Source: Planctomycetota bacterium
GTDB taxonomy: Bacteria > Planctomycetota > UBA8742 > UBA2392
DNA: 64,000 bases
Direction of reading: 5' to 3'
Assembly: GCA_019636195.1 (NCBI GenBank)
Contig: JAHBYA010000002.1
Coordinates: 268,311 to 332,310, forward strand
Part shown: positions 1 through 8,277 of the stretch, one piece after another
How positions within the stretch are numbered: position 1 is the first letter of the stretch
Layout: every line of letters begins with the position of its first letter
Notes under the pieces: generated by a model
Seen by the model: only the letters and a program-made list of their open reading frames with translations
The model's database searches: none
Told to the model about the DNA's origin: nothing
Made by a program: the position numbers and the translations under genes

Positions 1-302
1 CCCAATGCCCCCAGCACGCGCCTGATTTCGGCGGCCTGGTCGTCCATGGCCTTGGCAAAAGTCAGCGGGGTGACGCTGTTGGCCTTCGCAATCATGGCCT
101 CGGCGTGGTCGCGGTTGCCGTTGACGTGCACTTTCAGGCTGCCGATGCCCGCGCGGGTGAGGTACTGCGCAAGCTCAAGCACACTGCGCTGCTTGGGCGA
201 AGGCCGCCAGCCCCAGCGGTCGGCTGGAATCTTTCCGGCAATGAACTTGGCCACGCTGATTTCATGCAGCATCGAGTTGATCAGGTCGTCGCGGGTAATC
301 AT
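1..302 (-). CDS. DinB-like protein, C-terminus cut by window edge
   Basis: This reading frame starts at an ATG at 302 (MITRDDLINSML) and runs off the left end after 100 residues. The helical N-terminus, the Trp-Gly-Trp turn and the segment SPKQRSVLELAQYL resemble the first helices of the DinB/YfiT four-helix-bundle family. The position usually holding the first metal-ligand His (ELxxHL) reads Gln here. The C-terminal half with the other ligands is outside the window, so metal binding cannot be judged. The start lies 8 bases downstream of the stop of the TPR-like gene on the same strand, so the two are probably co-transcribed. The family call is moderate because the gene is partial. Confidence 0.6.
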   Translation of the reverse strand, partial: MITRDDLINSMLHEISVAKFIAGKIPADRWGWRPSPKQRSVLELAQYLTRAGIGSLKVHVNGNRDHAEAMIAKANSVTPLTFAKAMDDQAAEIRRVLGAL

Positions 303-310
303 GTTGTCTC

Positions 311-862
311 CTACCGCTCCACGCTGAAAACGCCCGATGCCAGGCCGTGCCAGTCGCCGGCCTTGAACTCGGCTTCAAACACTTTGCGGTTCTTTTCATC
401 TTTGATCGCGCGGCCGTGTTCGATTGCAAGCCGGAAGTACTTTTCGGACTGCTGGCTGTCGCCTTCGACGGCGTGGGCGCGGGCCATGGCTTCGTAGGCA
501 AAGGCCTGGTCGAAATCTTCGATTTCATCGGCATGCTGCTCGGACAATTGCAGGCAGCGTTTGGCGTGGCGCACGGCTTCGCGGCCGTTGCCGAGCACGC
601 TGTACACGCGGCTGATCAGCCACTCCGCGCGCTGGTGGTGCTCAACGTCGCCGACTTCCAGGTAGTGAAAGGCGCTGGCGAATGCCGCATAGAGCATTTT
701 TTCGTTGTCTTGCGGCGTGCGGCCCTGTTTCTGCATCAGGGCCCAGGCGATGGCGTTCAGGCTTGGGGCAAACGCGCGCTGGGCGGCCTGGGCGGCGTCG
801 CGGCGCGAATCATGCTTGTCTTCGCGCGGCGGTGTCTTGGCGGTGGGTTTAGGCTCAGCCAT
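311..862 (-). CDS. TPR-like hypothetical protein (183 aa)
   Basis: A soluble helical protein without signal peptide or membrane segment. The first 25 residues are charged and probably disordered (MAEPKPTAKTPPREDKHDSR). From about residue 55 it shows helix pairs typical of tetratricopeptide repeats: alternating small residues, AFAYEAMARAHAVEGD around 123-138 and SEKYFRLAIEHGRAI around 143-157. TPR folds mediate protein contacts, and no catalytic motif is visible. It lies directly upstream of the DinB-like gene on the minus strand with 8 bases between them, which suggests one transcript. Its specific role cannot be inferred. Confidence 0.65.
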   Translation of the reverse strand: MAEPKPTAKTPPREDKHDSRRDAAQAAQRAFAPSLNAIAWALMQKQGRTPQDNEKMLYAAFASAFHYLEVGDVEHHQRAEWLISRVYSVLGNGREAVRHAKRCLQLSEQHADEIEDFDQAFAYEAMARAHAVEGDSQQSEKYFRLAIEHGRAIKDEKNRKVFEAEFKAGDWHGLASGVFSVER

Positions 863-940
863 GGCAGGGTTTTAGGCGCAGTCGGGCGTGAAGCGCAAGA
901 GAGGTGCAGGGTTTTGCGGTTGTGTCCACCATGAAGCCAC

Positions 941-1861
941 TCATGCGTCAACTTTGGTGCGTTGCGGGTCGGTCTGGCGGTGCTCGATCACTGCTTCTTC
1001 TATATAGCGAATGATCTCGTCGGCCACGTCAACGCCGGTTGCCGTTTCAATGCCTTCCAGGCCGGGCGACGAGTTTACTTCCAGCACCAGCGGGCCGCGC
1101 TTGGCCCGTATCAGGTCAACGCCGGCGACGTTCAGGTTCATGGCCTTCGCGGCCGCAAGCGCGACCGCGACTTCTTTGCGCGACAGCTCAATGCCGCGGG
1201 CGGTGCCGCCGCGGTGCAGGTTGCTGCGAAAGTCGCCCGGCGGGGCGGTGCGTTCCATGGCGGCAACGACGCGGTTACCGACGACAAAGGCGCGAATGTC
1301 GTGGCCGTCCGCTTCTGCGATAAACTCCTGCAGCAGAAAGTTGGCGTTGAGTTGCTGAAACGCGCTGATTACGGCCTCCGCGGCTTTGCGCGTGGGCGCC
1401 AGCACTACGCCCGCGCCCTGGCTGCCTTGCAGCAGCTTTATGACCAGCGGCGGGCCCCCCACCAGGTCAATCAGCGCGTCTTTATCCAGCGTCGCGTGGG
1501 CAAAGCCGGTCTTGGGCAGGTCCACGTTCTTGCGCGAAAGCAGTTGCATGCTGCGCAGCTTGTCGCCGCTGCGCACGACGGCCTGGCTGGCGTTGACGCA
1601 GTAGGTGCCCATCATTTCAAACTGGCGCACGATGGCGGCGCCGTAATGGGCCTCATGGCCACTGGCAATGCGCGGAATGATTGCGTCAAAGTTTTCCAGT
1701 GCGCCTTCAACGTACATGACTTTTGGGCTGCGCGCGGTGATATCGACGTAGCAGCGCAGGTAATCCACGACGCTGACCGCATGGCCGCGCTTTTCGCAGG
1801 CCTCTTTCAGCCGCCGCGTCGAGTACAGCGTGGGATTGCGCGACAGGATGCAGATCTTCAT
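941..1861 (-). CDS. rimK: RimK-family ATP-grasp ligase
   Basis: A 306-aa ATP-grasp enzyme of the RimK family, which ligates glutamate (or another amino acid) to a C-terminal carboxylate; in E. coli the substrate is ribosomal protein S6. The N-terminal domain starts [13 protein letters not shown]-grasp features are [14 protein letters not shown] (K142 and the glycine loop 145-152), [20 protein letters not shown] (177-196), and the metal-binding end [10 protein letters not shown]...LEVNSSPG (248-267). The frame stays open far upstream, but MKICIL at 1861 matches the family start and the upstream part only shadows the divergent gene at 1925. The substrate could be S6, a coenzyme or a peptide, because RimK paralogues vary. 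Confidence 0.88.
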   Translation of the reverse strand: MKICILSRNPTLYSTRRLKEACEKRGHAVSVVDYLRCYVDITARSPKVMYVEGALENFDAIIPRIASGHEAHYGAAIVRQFEMMGTYCVNASQAVVRSGDKLRSMQLLSRKNVDLPKTGFAHATLDKDALIDLVGGPPLVIKLLQGSQGAGVVLAPTRKAAEAVISAFQQLNANFLLQEFIAEADGHDIRAFVVGNRVVAAMERTAPPGDFRSNLHRGGTARGIELSRKEVAVALAAAKAMNLNVAGVDLIRAKRGPLVLEVNSSPGLEGIETATGVDVADEIIRYIEEAVIEHRQTDPQRTKVDA

Positions 1862-1924
1862 GCCATGAAGGTAGGTTGCCGCGGAAATCTGTCGATGGCC
1901 GCACCGGCAGGCTAAACTCCGGCC

Positions 1925-2734
1925 ATGAACCGGCGACTCAGAAAGTCCATGGATCGCATGCTGCGGAAAGAGGGCAGCATCGCGCGCAACGTTGAGCCGC
2001 CCACGCCGACTGAAAAGTTGCAGCCGGTAGCGGCCGTCAAGTCCATGCGGCAGCGCCACAACGAAGAGTACCTGCGCCGCGTGCGCAGCGCCCCGCCGCT
2101 GCGCAACGACAACCTGCCGCGCAAGGTCGGTCCGCTGACACTGGCTGGCGCAGTGGGCTACCAGCGCGAGATGGGTTTCATGCTGGTGTGGTCCGGGGGC
2201 TGGCTGACTGGCACACACCTGGCGATCCACCAGACAGACACCCTGTTCGCCATCCTGATGCTCGCCGTGGCTGGGCTGGCACTGGCGCTTGCATTTGTCA
2301 CTGAAACCACCGAAGTGTTCGAAGCCGCAAGAGTCCTGCGCACCGGGCACCTGACGTGGGGCCTGATAACGCGGCAACTGAACGACCAGTTTGTGGTCAA
2401 AGAGTGGGACGGCGCGAGACAGGTCGCAGAGCCCACGAAAATCCGGTTTCTGTATGCGAGTCCGGCTGGACAGCTTGTGGTGACGGAGTTTTCGCCAAGT
2501 TCCATAAGCAAACAGGACGTACTCGATGATGAGCTTGAGTTGTTGCTGTGCAACCCCGACAAGCCGTCAGAAGTCCAGTTTGTGGATCTGCTGCCGGGCA
2601 GCCTGCGCATCAACAGTGACGGGCAGGTATCCGCCGCACCAGTTCATACCGTGCTGGGCGTTGGCGTGGTGTGCGTCAGTGTGCTGTTCGTGGTCGGGCT
2701 GCTTTGGGGTGTGCTTCGCGTGGTGGTTGTCTAG
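1925..2734 (+). CDS. Hypothetical membrane protein (269 aa)
   Basis: No family is recognised. The N-terminal 65 residues are strongly basic ([17 protein letters not shown]). Two hydrophobic segments follow at about 83-99 and 105-127. A soluble domain of about 110 residues comes next ([19 protein letters not shown]...), and a last hydrophobic helix at 244-266 ends the protein in VLRVVVV. The gene is divergent from rimK with 63 bases between start codons, and its stop lies 4 bases before the thiC-tail relic. No strong Shine-Dalgarno precedes the ATG. It is accepted because of its length, its membrane-protein pattern and the lack of a better frame on the other strand. Confidence 0.6.
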   Translation: MNRRLRKSMDRMLRKEGSIARNVEPPTPTEKLQPVAAVKSMRQRHNEEYLRRVRSAPPLRNDNLPRKVGPLTLAGAVGYQREMGFMLVWSGGWLTGTHLAIHQTDTLFAILMLAVAGLALALAFVTETTEVFEAARVLRTGHLTWGLITRQLNDQFVVKEWDGARQVAEPTKIRFLYASPAGQLVVTEFSPSSISKQDVLDDELELLLCNPDKPSEVQFVDLLPGSLRINSDGQVSAAPVHTVLGVGVVCVSVLFVVGLLWGVLRVVVV

Positions 2735-2737
2735 CGG

Positions 2738-2830
2738 CTACTCTTTCTCGCGCAGGATTTTTTCAGCTTCAGGCGATGCGCCTTGTTTGCAGCTGCCGCT
2801 GTCAGCGCGCGGGTACTGGAATCTGGCTTG
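2738..2830 (-). pseudogene. Duplicated 3' end of thiC
   Basis: Read on the minus strand, this segment encodes about 30 residues ending ADSGSCKQGASPEAEKILREKE and a stop. The true ThiC ends ADSDSYSKGAAPEAERLLRDKE. The two 3' ends also align base by base from the stop codon (2738 and 3343) over about 90 bp at roughly 70% identity. Homology fades upstream of the Arg/Phe-Gln-Tyr-Pro region. The longer open frame through it (to 2977) overlaps the next gene and looks accidental. It is best read as a decayed partial duplication of thiC, separated from the intact gene by one small gene. Confidence 0.75.
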
Positions 2831-2898
2831 TTTGCTGCGTGCCGGCATCAGCCTTTGTTGACAAGAAATCTGTGTCGTTGAATGCCTTGAACCAGGCA

Positions 2899-3288
2899 TC
2901 AAGCCGGTTCGCCGAAGATTCTGGTCAAGTTTTTCAGACAGACACTGTCCAGTGACTTGCCTGCTGCATTGAAACACTCAGCGTGTTGCCACGAGTCTGA
3001 CATCCCCCCACTCGAACTGTATGCGCTGACTGATCCGAGTTGCCATCGTTCAGAACTCTGGCGATCAATCTTGATGCCGGAAAGTGGGCGCGCCTCGACC
3101 ACGGAGTCGGAGTAAACAAGCAGCCTATGCGAAAACCCTACCCATCCCAGGAAGGCCGCGACCAGCAAGAAGGTCACACCAATCACGCCAAGTACCAGCC
3201 CCGCGCCAGACTGCTTGACTTCAAACGAGACTGCAAAAATCAAAGCGCCACAGAACAACAGTGTCGCTGACCCCAGAAACCACGTCAT
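2899..3288 (-). CDS. Small membrane protein between two thiC tails (129 aa)
   Basis: No family is recognised. Two hydrophobic helices at about 5-23 (WFLGSATLLFCGALIFAVSF) and 31-53 are followed by a polar C-terminal half of about 75 residues, probably on one side of the membrane. The pattern resembles small two-TM proteins with a short beta-rich tail. It starts 54 bases downstream of the thiC stop on the same strand and sits between the intact thiC end and the duplicated thiC end, so it may have arrived with, or been captured by, that duplication. No Shine-Dalgarno is evident at the ATG. Confidence is moderate. Confidence 0.55.
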   Translation of the reverse strand: MTWFLGSATLLFCGALIFAVSFEVKQSGAGLVLGVIGVTFLLVAAFLGWVGFSHRLLVYSDSVVEARPLSGIKIDRQSSERWQLGSVSAYSSSGGMSDSWQHAECFNAAGKSLDSVCLKNLTRIFGEPA

Positions 3289-3342
3289 TGAAACGCGCTA
3301 AGAGTATCGGTACTCGGCCATCTTCTCGCGCCTCATGACACG

Positions 3343-4893
3343 CTACTCCTTGTCGCGCAGGAGTCTTTCGGCTTCGGGGGCTGCGCCCTTACTGTAGCTG
3401 TCTGAGTCGGCGCGCTCGTATGGGACTTTGGCCTCGAGCTTGGCTTGCAGGCCCTTGGCGCGCTGGGCCTGCTGCACGTGCTGCGGCGGCAGCCAGTTGC
3501 CGTGCTCGTTGAAGCTGCCTTCGGCTTGCGCTTTTTCGGCCATGGTTACGCGGCGCTTGCGGCGGTCTTCGGCCATGGGCATCTGCGTCAGGTCGGCGGG
3601 GGCGCGCTCGCCCAGGTCGGTAAAGTTGTCCATGCGCACGGCGCACAGGTCGCCGCACATGGTGCAGACGTCGCTGTCGTAGTCTTCACTGGTCTGGCGA
3701 AACTTGCGGGCCTCAACGGGGTCGATGGCGCAGGCGTACATCGTTTCCCAGTCCAGTTTCTTGCGGGCCTCGCTCATGCGATCATTCAGGCGCTTGGCGT
3801 AGGGCACGCCCTTTGCCAGGTCGCCGCTTTGTGCGGCAATGCGCGTGGCAATCACGCCCTGCCGCACGTCGTCGGCATTGGGCAATCTTAAATGCTCGGC
3901 GGGCGTCACGTAGCACAGCATGTCGGCGCCGGCCGCGCTGCACACCGCGCCGCCGATGGCGCCCGTGATGTGGTCATAGCCCGCGCCGGTGTCGATGGTC
4001 AGCGGGCCCAGCACGTAAAACGGCGCGCCGTGGCACAGCCGCTTCTGCAGCAGCACGTTGGCTGCAATCTGGTCCAGGGGCACGTGGCCGGGACCTTCAA
4101 TCATCACCTGCACGCCCTTGGCCCAGGCGCGCTTGGTCAGCTCGCCCAGGATCAGCAACTCCTGAATCTGCGCGGCGTCGGTCGCGTCGCCGGTGCCGCC
4201 GGGCCTTAGACTGTCGCCCAGCGAAAAGGTCATGTCGTAGCGCGCGGCAATTTCGCACAGCTCGTCAAAGTACTCAAACAGCGGGTTTTCGCGGCCCGTG
4301 GCGCGCATCCACGCGGCGTGCACGCTGCCGCCCTTGCTGACAATGCCGACGATGCGCTGGCGCCCGTCCACGTACTTCAGGGTCTGCCGGGTGATGCCGC
4401 AGTGTACCGTGATGTAGTCAACGCCCTGCTGGCCCTGCTTGTCGATTTCGTCAAGCAGTCTGCGCGCCGTGAAGTCTTTGAAGCCGCGGCCCTGCATGAT
4501 GTTGTCGGACATCGCACCGTAAATCGGCACGGTGCCGACCATGACGCTGCTGTTGCGGATCACGGCCTGGCGAATGCCGTCAAGGTCCTGGTAGCCGCTG
4601 CTGAGGTCCATGACCGAGTCGCTGCCGAAGTCGATGGCGACCTTGAGCTTGGCAAGCTCTTCGTCAAGGCTGCCGTGGTCTGACGAGATGCCGATGTTGG
4701 CGTTGACCTTCGTTTTCGTGCGGCGGCCGATGGCGCGGGGCGCGAAGTGGTGGTTGATGTTCTTGGGGATCACGAGGTGCCCTTGCTCAATCAGGGCGCG
4801 CACTTCTTCAGGTGTGAGTTCTTCCTGCTCCGCGACGTAGGCCATCTCGTCGGTGATTTTGCCTGCGCGGGCCGATTGCAGTTGCGTCTGCAT
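3343..4893 (-). CDS. thiC: Phosphomethylpyrimidine synthase ThiC
   Basis: ThiC is a radical-SAM enzyme that rearranges 5-aminoimidazole ribotide into the thiamine pyrimidine (HMP-P). The 516-aa product has the family core (NANIGISSDHGS, SVMDLSSGYQDL, VDYITVHCGI, MIEGPGHVPLDQI, YDHITGAIGGAV) and a C-terminal Cys cluster for the 4Fe-4S site at C410, C413 and C417. The cluster spacing is C-x2-C-x3-C, whereas E. coli-type ThiC has C-x2-C-x4-C. The start at 4893 (MQTQLQSARAGK) has an AGGAA Shine-Dalgarno about 8 bases upstream; the longer open frame to 4956 lacks one. No TPP riboswitch is recognisable in the 107 bases between thiC and the divergent DinB gene. No other thiamine gene is nearby. Confidence 0.95.
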   Translation of the reverse strand: MQTQLQSARAGKITDEMAYVAEQEELTPEEVRALIEQGHLVIPKNINHHFAPRAIGRRTKTKVNANIGISSDHGSLDEELAKLKVAIDFGSDSVMDLSSGYQDLDGIRQAVIRNSSVMVGTVPIYGAMSDNIMQGRGFKDFTARRLLDEIDKQGQQGVDYITVHCGITRQTLKYVDGRQRIVGIVSKGGSVHAAWMRATGRENPLFEYFDELCEIAARYDMTFSLGDSLRPGGTGDATDAAQIQELLILGELTKRAWAKGVQVMIEGPGHVPLDQIAANVLLQKRLCHGAPFYVLGPLTIDTGAGYDHITGAIGGAVCSAAGADMLCYVTPAEHLRLPNADDVRQGVIATRIAAQSGDLAKGVPYAKRLNDRMSEARKKLDWETMYACAIDPVEARKFRQTSEDYDSDVCTMCGDLCAVRMDNFTDLGERAPADLTQMPMAEDRRKRRVTMAEKAQAEGSFNEHGNWLPPQHVQQAQRAKGLQAKLEAKVPYERADSDSYSKGAAPEAERLLRDKE

Positions 4894-5000
4894 GGGCTGT
4901 TTCCTGTTGATCACGGCAGGATAGAACAGCAGGGTGCAGCAACCAGTAGGCGACACCGGCGGGTTGCGGATTCATCGCCACGAAACTGTCAGGAGCTGCC

Positions 5001-5534
5001 ATGAACTCAATTGCTGTGCTGCTTCTCGGCTTTGACCACGCACTGAACCACGAGTGGGAATCGCTCACCGGCGCCATCGGCAACCTCACCGACGCCGAAT
5101 CCGGCTGGCAGCATCCCGCCTACCGCGCCGAGCCGCACGATAACGGCATCGGCAAACCCGGCACGGTGCTGTGGTTCTTAAACCACCTGGAGCATTGCCA
5201 CCGCCACTACACCGAAGTCCTGAGGGCGGCGCAAGCCGAGCAGCAGGAGACGGGTAGCGCCATAAACACTCGCCCACCCGGCGAGTTGCCGCTATCACAG
5301 ATTATCCCCGCGCTTGCAGCCGCCAACGCGGCCCTGCGCGCCGAAATCGAGGCACTGTCTGACAAGAAGCTTCAAGAGACACTACCCACGGGCAAAACGA
5401 AGGCCGACTTCATCCTCGCCGCCATCCGTCACATTGCGTGGCACGCGGGCCAGATTGCCACCATTCGCCGCCTGCGCGCAAATGAACGCGGGCGCGGGCC
5501 GGTTCCCGCGCCCGGTGTTGACGCGTCAAGCTAG
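5001..5534 (+). CDS. DinB family protein
   Basis: A 177-aa DinB/DUF664-like four-helix-bundle protein, a family of metal-binding enzymes such as mycothiol- or bacillithiol-dependent transferases. It shows the expected His pattern: LNHLEHCHRHY near residues 61-71 and IRHIAWHAGQIATIRRLR near 141-158, matching the late HxxxH motif. An AGGAG Shine-Dalgarno stands 5 bases before the ATG. It is divergent from thiC. Its TAG stop overlaps the stop of the convergent glycine-rich lipoprotein in the shared tetramer CTAG (5531-5534). The thiol cofactor and substrate are unknown. Confidence 0.8.
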   Translation: MNSIAVLLLGFDHALNHEWESLTGAIGNLTDAESGWQHPAYRAEPHDNGIGKPGTVLWFLNHLEHCHRHYTEVLRAAQAEQQETGSAINTRPPGELPLSQIIPALAAANAALRAEIEALSDKKLQETLPTGKTKADFILAAIRHIAWHAGQIATIRRLRANERGRGPVPAPGVDASS

Positions 5535-8146
5535 TTGGTGTTGCGGTCGATGTTCGGTTGCGGGTTGCCGGCACCATCGAGCGTTTCAAGCAGGCTGCCC
5601 ACATCCTCGATCACCTGCGATGTGCCGGTGCCTTCAATGTCAATGTCAATCGTGCCGGCTGCACTGGTCGGTGTACCGCCGTTGGCGCGCACGCGCGCGG
5701 TGACGGTGAAGCGCACTGAGACCTCGGTGCCCTCGCCGATCTCGATGATTCCGCCGCTTGCGCCGGACGGCGTAGCCGAGGCCGAACTGTTCCCGCCGTT
5801 GGCTTCAAGGATGCCGCTGATCAGCAGGCGCGTGCTTGAGCTTCCGGTCACGCGAATCTCGCCGGCCTGGCCCGGCGCGTCAGCATCTGCGCCGTTTGCC
5901 AGCAGTATGCCGCTGATGGTCACTTCCATGGCGCCGGCACTGATCTCGATCTCGCCCGCGGAACCGCCTGAGCCCGCGGCAGCGCCCGCACCGCCCGAAA
6001 CATAGATGTTGGAACCCATCTGCATGCGGCCCAGAATCGAGGTGATCGACACCACGCCGCCGTTGCCGCCGCCGCTTGCCCCCATTAGAATCGAGCCATC
6101 GCCGCCGCGGGCGTCGATCAGCCCCACGCCGAACTCTGCCTGCCCGACAATCAGCGCCGTGAACGAACCGCCGGCCGCGTTGCCGCCCCGGCCCTGCTGG
6201 CTGTTGCCGCCGCGAAGATCAAAAGTGGTCGCTGTGGTCACCAGGCTGGAGAACGACGACATCGTCAGGTCGGCGGTGCCGCCCATGCCGCCGCCGCCTG
6301 AGCCCTGCGAGGTACCACCCCGCGCGCTGACCAGGCCGGTGAGTTCCAGCCGCGATTGAACGCCGCCACCGACAACCATTTCGCCGCCGGCACCCGCCAG
6401 GTTTCCGTTTACGGTATCGCCGCCCGAGATCAACGCGGACAGCGCGAGCGATAGGTAAGTGTAGGCGTTCAAGGTCAGGCCGACGAAGCCCCCCCGGCCC
6501 CCGCCGGATGCGGTGCCGATACCGCCAACGGCGAAAAGCGAAACGTCCATATAGTTGCGGTCGGTACCCGAGATGTTCACACTTACGCCACCCGCGTCTC
6601 CGCCGACATCAGCACCGTTGCCGCCATAACTGGTCAACGAGAAGACCGCGTTGCTGGTCACTTCGCCGAATCCTTGTAACAGCATGATCGAATTTGAGCC
6701 GCCATCGCCACCCGTACCCGACGTGCCGGAGCCGCTGCCGCCGGTGTTATCAGCCACGAACGTCAGGTTTCTGACTTCGCCGTACGACAGCAGCACTATG
6801 GGCCCGCCGTTTCCGCCTGTGCCATCGCTGGCATGCCCGCCGCGTGAAGACAGGTTCGTTGACACGTTCACGATGATTTCGCCGTCGCAGTAGAGTTGCA
6901 GATTGCCGCCCCTGCCGCCCTGTGACTCGCCAGCACCGCCGTTGGCAGTCCCTTCCATCAACAGGCCGAACACACTGTCGCCGTAAACGGCCATGTTGGC
7001 GCCGTCGCCTCCTTCATCGCCGCTGCCGCCGTTGCCAGCCAGCGCGGTGGCGCCGCGGGTCGTCAAGCCGTTGACGGAAACGCTGCCGCCGTTACCGCCC
7101 GCGCCGCTCTGGCTGGCACCGCCGTGAGTCTCCGAGGCAAAAAACAGGTCCAGCGGCCCGTAGTTCGTGACCGCAACCTGGCCGCCGTTGGCGCCGTCGT
7201 TCGAGCCTGTGCTGCTGCCGCCGTTGGCGCGCCAGCCCCAGGCGAAGCGCACTTCGCTGGCTGAACTTGCAACAAACTGGCCTTGCCCGCCGTCACCGCC
7301 GGTCGTGCCGTCGCCGCCGTTGGCCTGAAAGATGCCGGGCGGCAGAATGATGTCGCCAAGGTCGCTCGCGATCAGTATCGCCCCGCCTTCGCCACCTGCC
7401 TGCGCCCCCGGCGAGTTGCCGAACGTCCTGACGGTGCCGGTCACAATCACGCCGCCGCGGTACGCGACCGCATTGAAGTTTCCACCATTGTAGGTGACGG
7501 GCGACGCATAGCCGCGCAGGTCAATGTTGCCGTCAATCGATATCGCGACCGCCGTCGCAAGCTCAGACAGCAACGTGAGCGCAACCGAGTCCTGCGTCAG
7601 GCGCACACCGTTCACGTTGCCGTCGATGCGTATGAAGTCGCCAGCCAGATTGGTCCGGATTGCCACTTCATCTACGCCGACCGGTGCATCGGAAAGGTCC
7701 AGCATGGCGCCCGCCGGCAGATAAAAGTCCTCGCCGATCAGGTCAATGATCATCGACGAAACAAACTGGTTTGCGCGGCTGGGATTGATGGCGATCAACT
7801 CGCTGTAGGTGACCACGTTACCTGAGAGCGCCGTCGGCGTGAGAAAGTTGTTGTTGATGGGCGGACGGGTGCGGCCGTCATCGGTCAAGAGGCGCCCGCT
7901 GGACGCGCGCACGCGGATTGCGCCGCCCAGGCCGCCGGCGTTGCCGGTGCTGGTTCCGCCGCTGCTGTCAAACGCCACCGGCATTCCCGTGAGGGCAGGC
8001 AATTCGGTCGGCACCGGCGGATAGGCTACACTTGAGCCGCCCTTTCGCTTGGACTTCTTGTCTTCGGACTGGGAACAGCCGCCGGCAACCAGCGCCAGGC
8101 AGGCAACCAATGCCAGGAACAACCCGCGAGCCATGTAAGTATTCAC
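5531..8146 (-). CDS. Giant glycine-rich repeat lipoprotein
   Basis: An 871-aa exported protein. A signal peptide (MARGLFLALVACLALVAG) ends in a lipobox with Cys24, followed by a Lys/Ser-rich linker. From about residue 60 the protein is almost wholly degenerate repeats of roughly 20-30 residues that combine beta-strand-like stretches (GGxIxVxS, VTITSxLG) with loops such as NGGDGTTGGDGGQG and GGNGGSVSV. This composition fits a right-handed beta-helix or PE-PGRS-like surface protein, which is an inference. The GTG start at 8146 has GGAG 6 bases upstream; an in-frame ATG four codons later is the alternative. It lies 131 bases downstream of pdxA on the same strand. Confidence 0.8.
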   Translation of the reverse strand: MNTYMARGLFLALVACLALVAGGCSQSEDKKSKRKGGSSVAYPPVPTELPALTGMPVAFDSSGGTSTGNAGGLGGAIRVRASSGRLLTDDGRTRPPINNNFLTPTALSGNVVTYSELIAINPSRANQFVSSMIIDLIGEDFYLPAGAMLDLSDAPVGVDEVAIRTNLAGDFIRIDGNVNGVRLTQDSVALTLLSELATAVAISIDGNIDLRGYASPVTYNGGNFNAVAYRGGVIVTGTVRTFGNSPGAQAGGEGGAILIASDLGDIILPPGIFQANGGDGTTGGDGGQGQFVASSASEVRFAWGWRANGGSSTGSNDGANGGQVAVTNYGPLDLFFASETHGGASQSGAGGNGGSVSVNGLTTRGATALAGNGGSGDEGGDGANMAVYGDSVFGLLMEGTANGGAGESQGGRGGNLQLYCDGEIIVNVSTNLSSRGGHASDGTGGNGGPIVLLSYGEVRNLTFVADNTGGSGSGTSGTGGDGGSNSIMLLQGFGEVTSNAVFSLTSYGGNGADVGGDAGGVSVNISGTDRNYMDVSLFAVGGIGTASGGGRGGFVGLTLNAYTYLSLALSALISGGDTVNGNLAGAGGEMVVGGGVQSRLELTGLVSARGGTSQGSGGGGMGGTADLTMSSFSSLVTTATTFDLRGGNSQQGRGGNAAGGSFTALIVGQAEFGVGLIDARGGDGSILMGASGGGNGGVVSITSILGRMQMGSNIYVSGGAGAAAGSGGSAGEIEISAGAMEVTISGILLANGADADAPGQAGEIRVTGSSSTRLLISGILEANGGNSSASATPSGASGGIIEIGEGTEVSVRFTVTARVRANGGTPTSAAGTIDIDIEGTGTSQVIEDVGSLLETLDGAGNPQPNIDRNTN

Positions 8147-8277
8147 GCGATTCTCCGATCCAGAGTGAGCGGTGTGATCTTGCTACCAGCCGGCAGACTG
8201 GCAAGCAGATTCATAGCGTCGATATGCACCAAACGCCCACCGTTGGCGGCCTTGAGAGAAACGGGGTTCAGGCGCGT

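Noticed and set aside
1862..2377. N-terminal extension of the rimK frame
   Set aside because: It lies opposite the 1925-2734 gene and has no ATP-grasp features; the family starts at MKICIL.
2738..2977. 79-codon frame as an independent gene
   Set aside because: Only its last 30 codons are conserved, as a decayed thiC tail; the first part overlaps the small membrane-protein gene.
4894..5000. TPP riboswitch upstream of thiC
   Set aside because: The conserved CUGAGA and ACCUGAUCUGG-type elements are absent in the 107-base gap.
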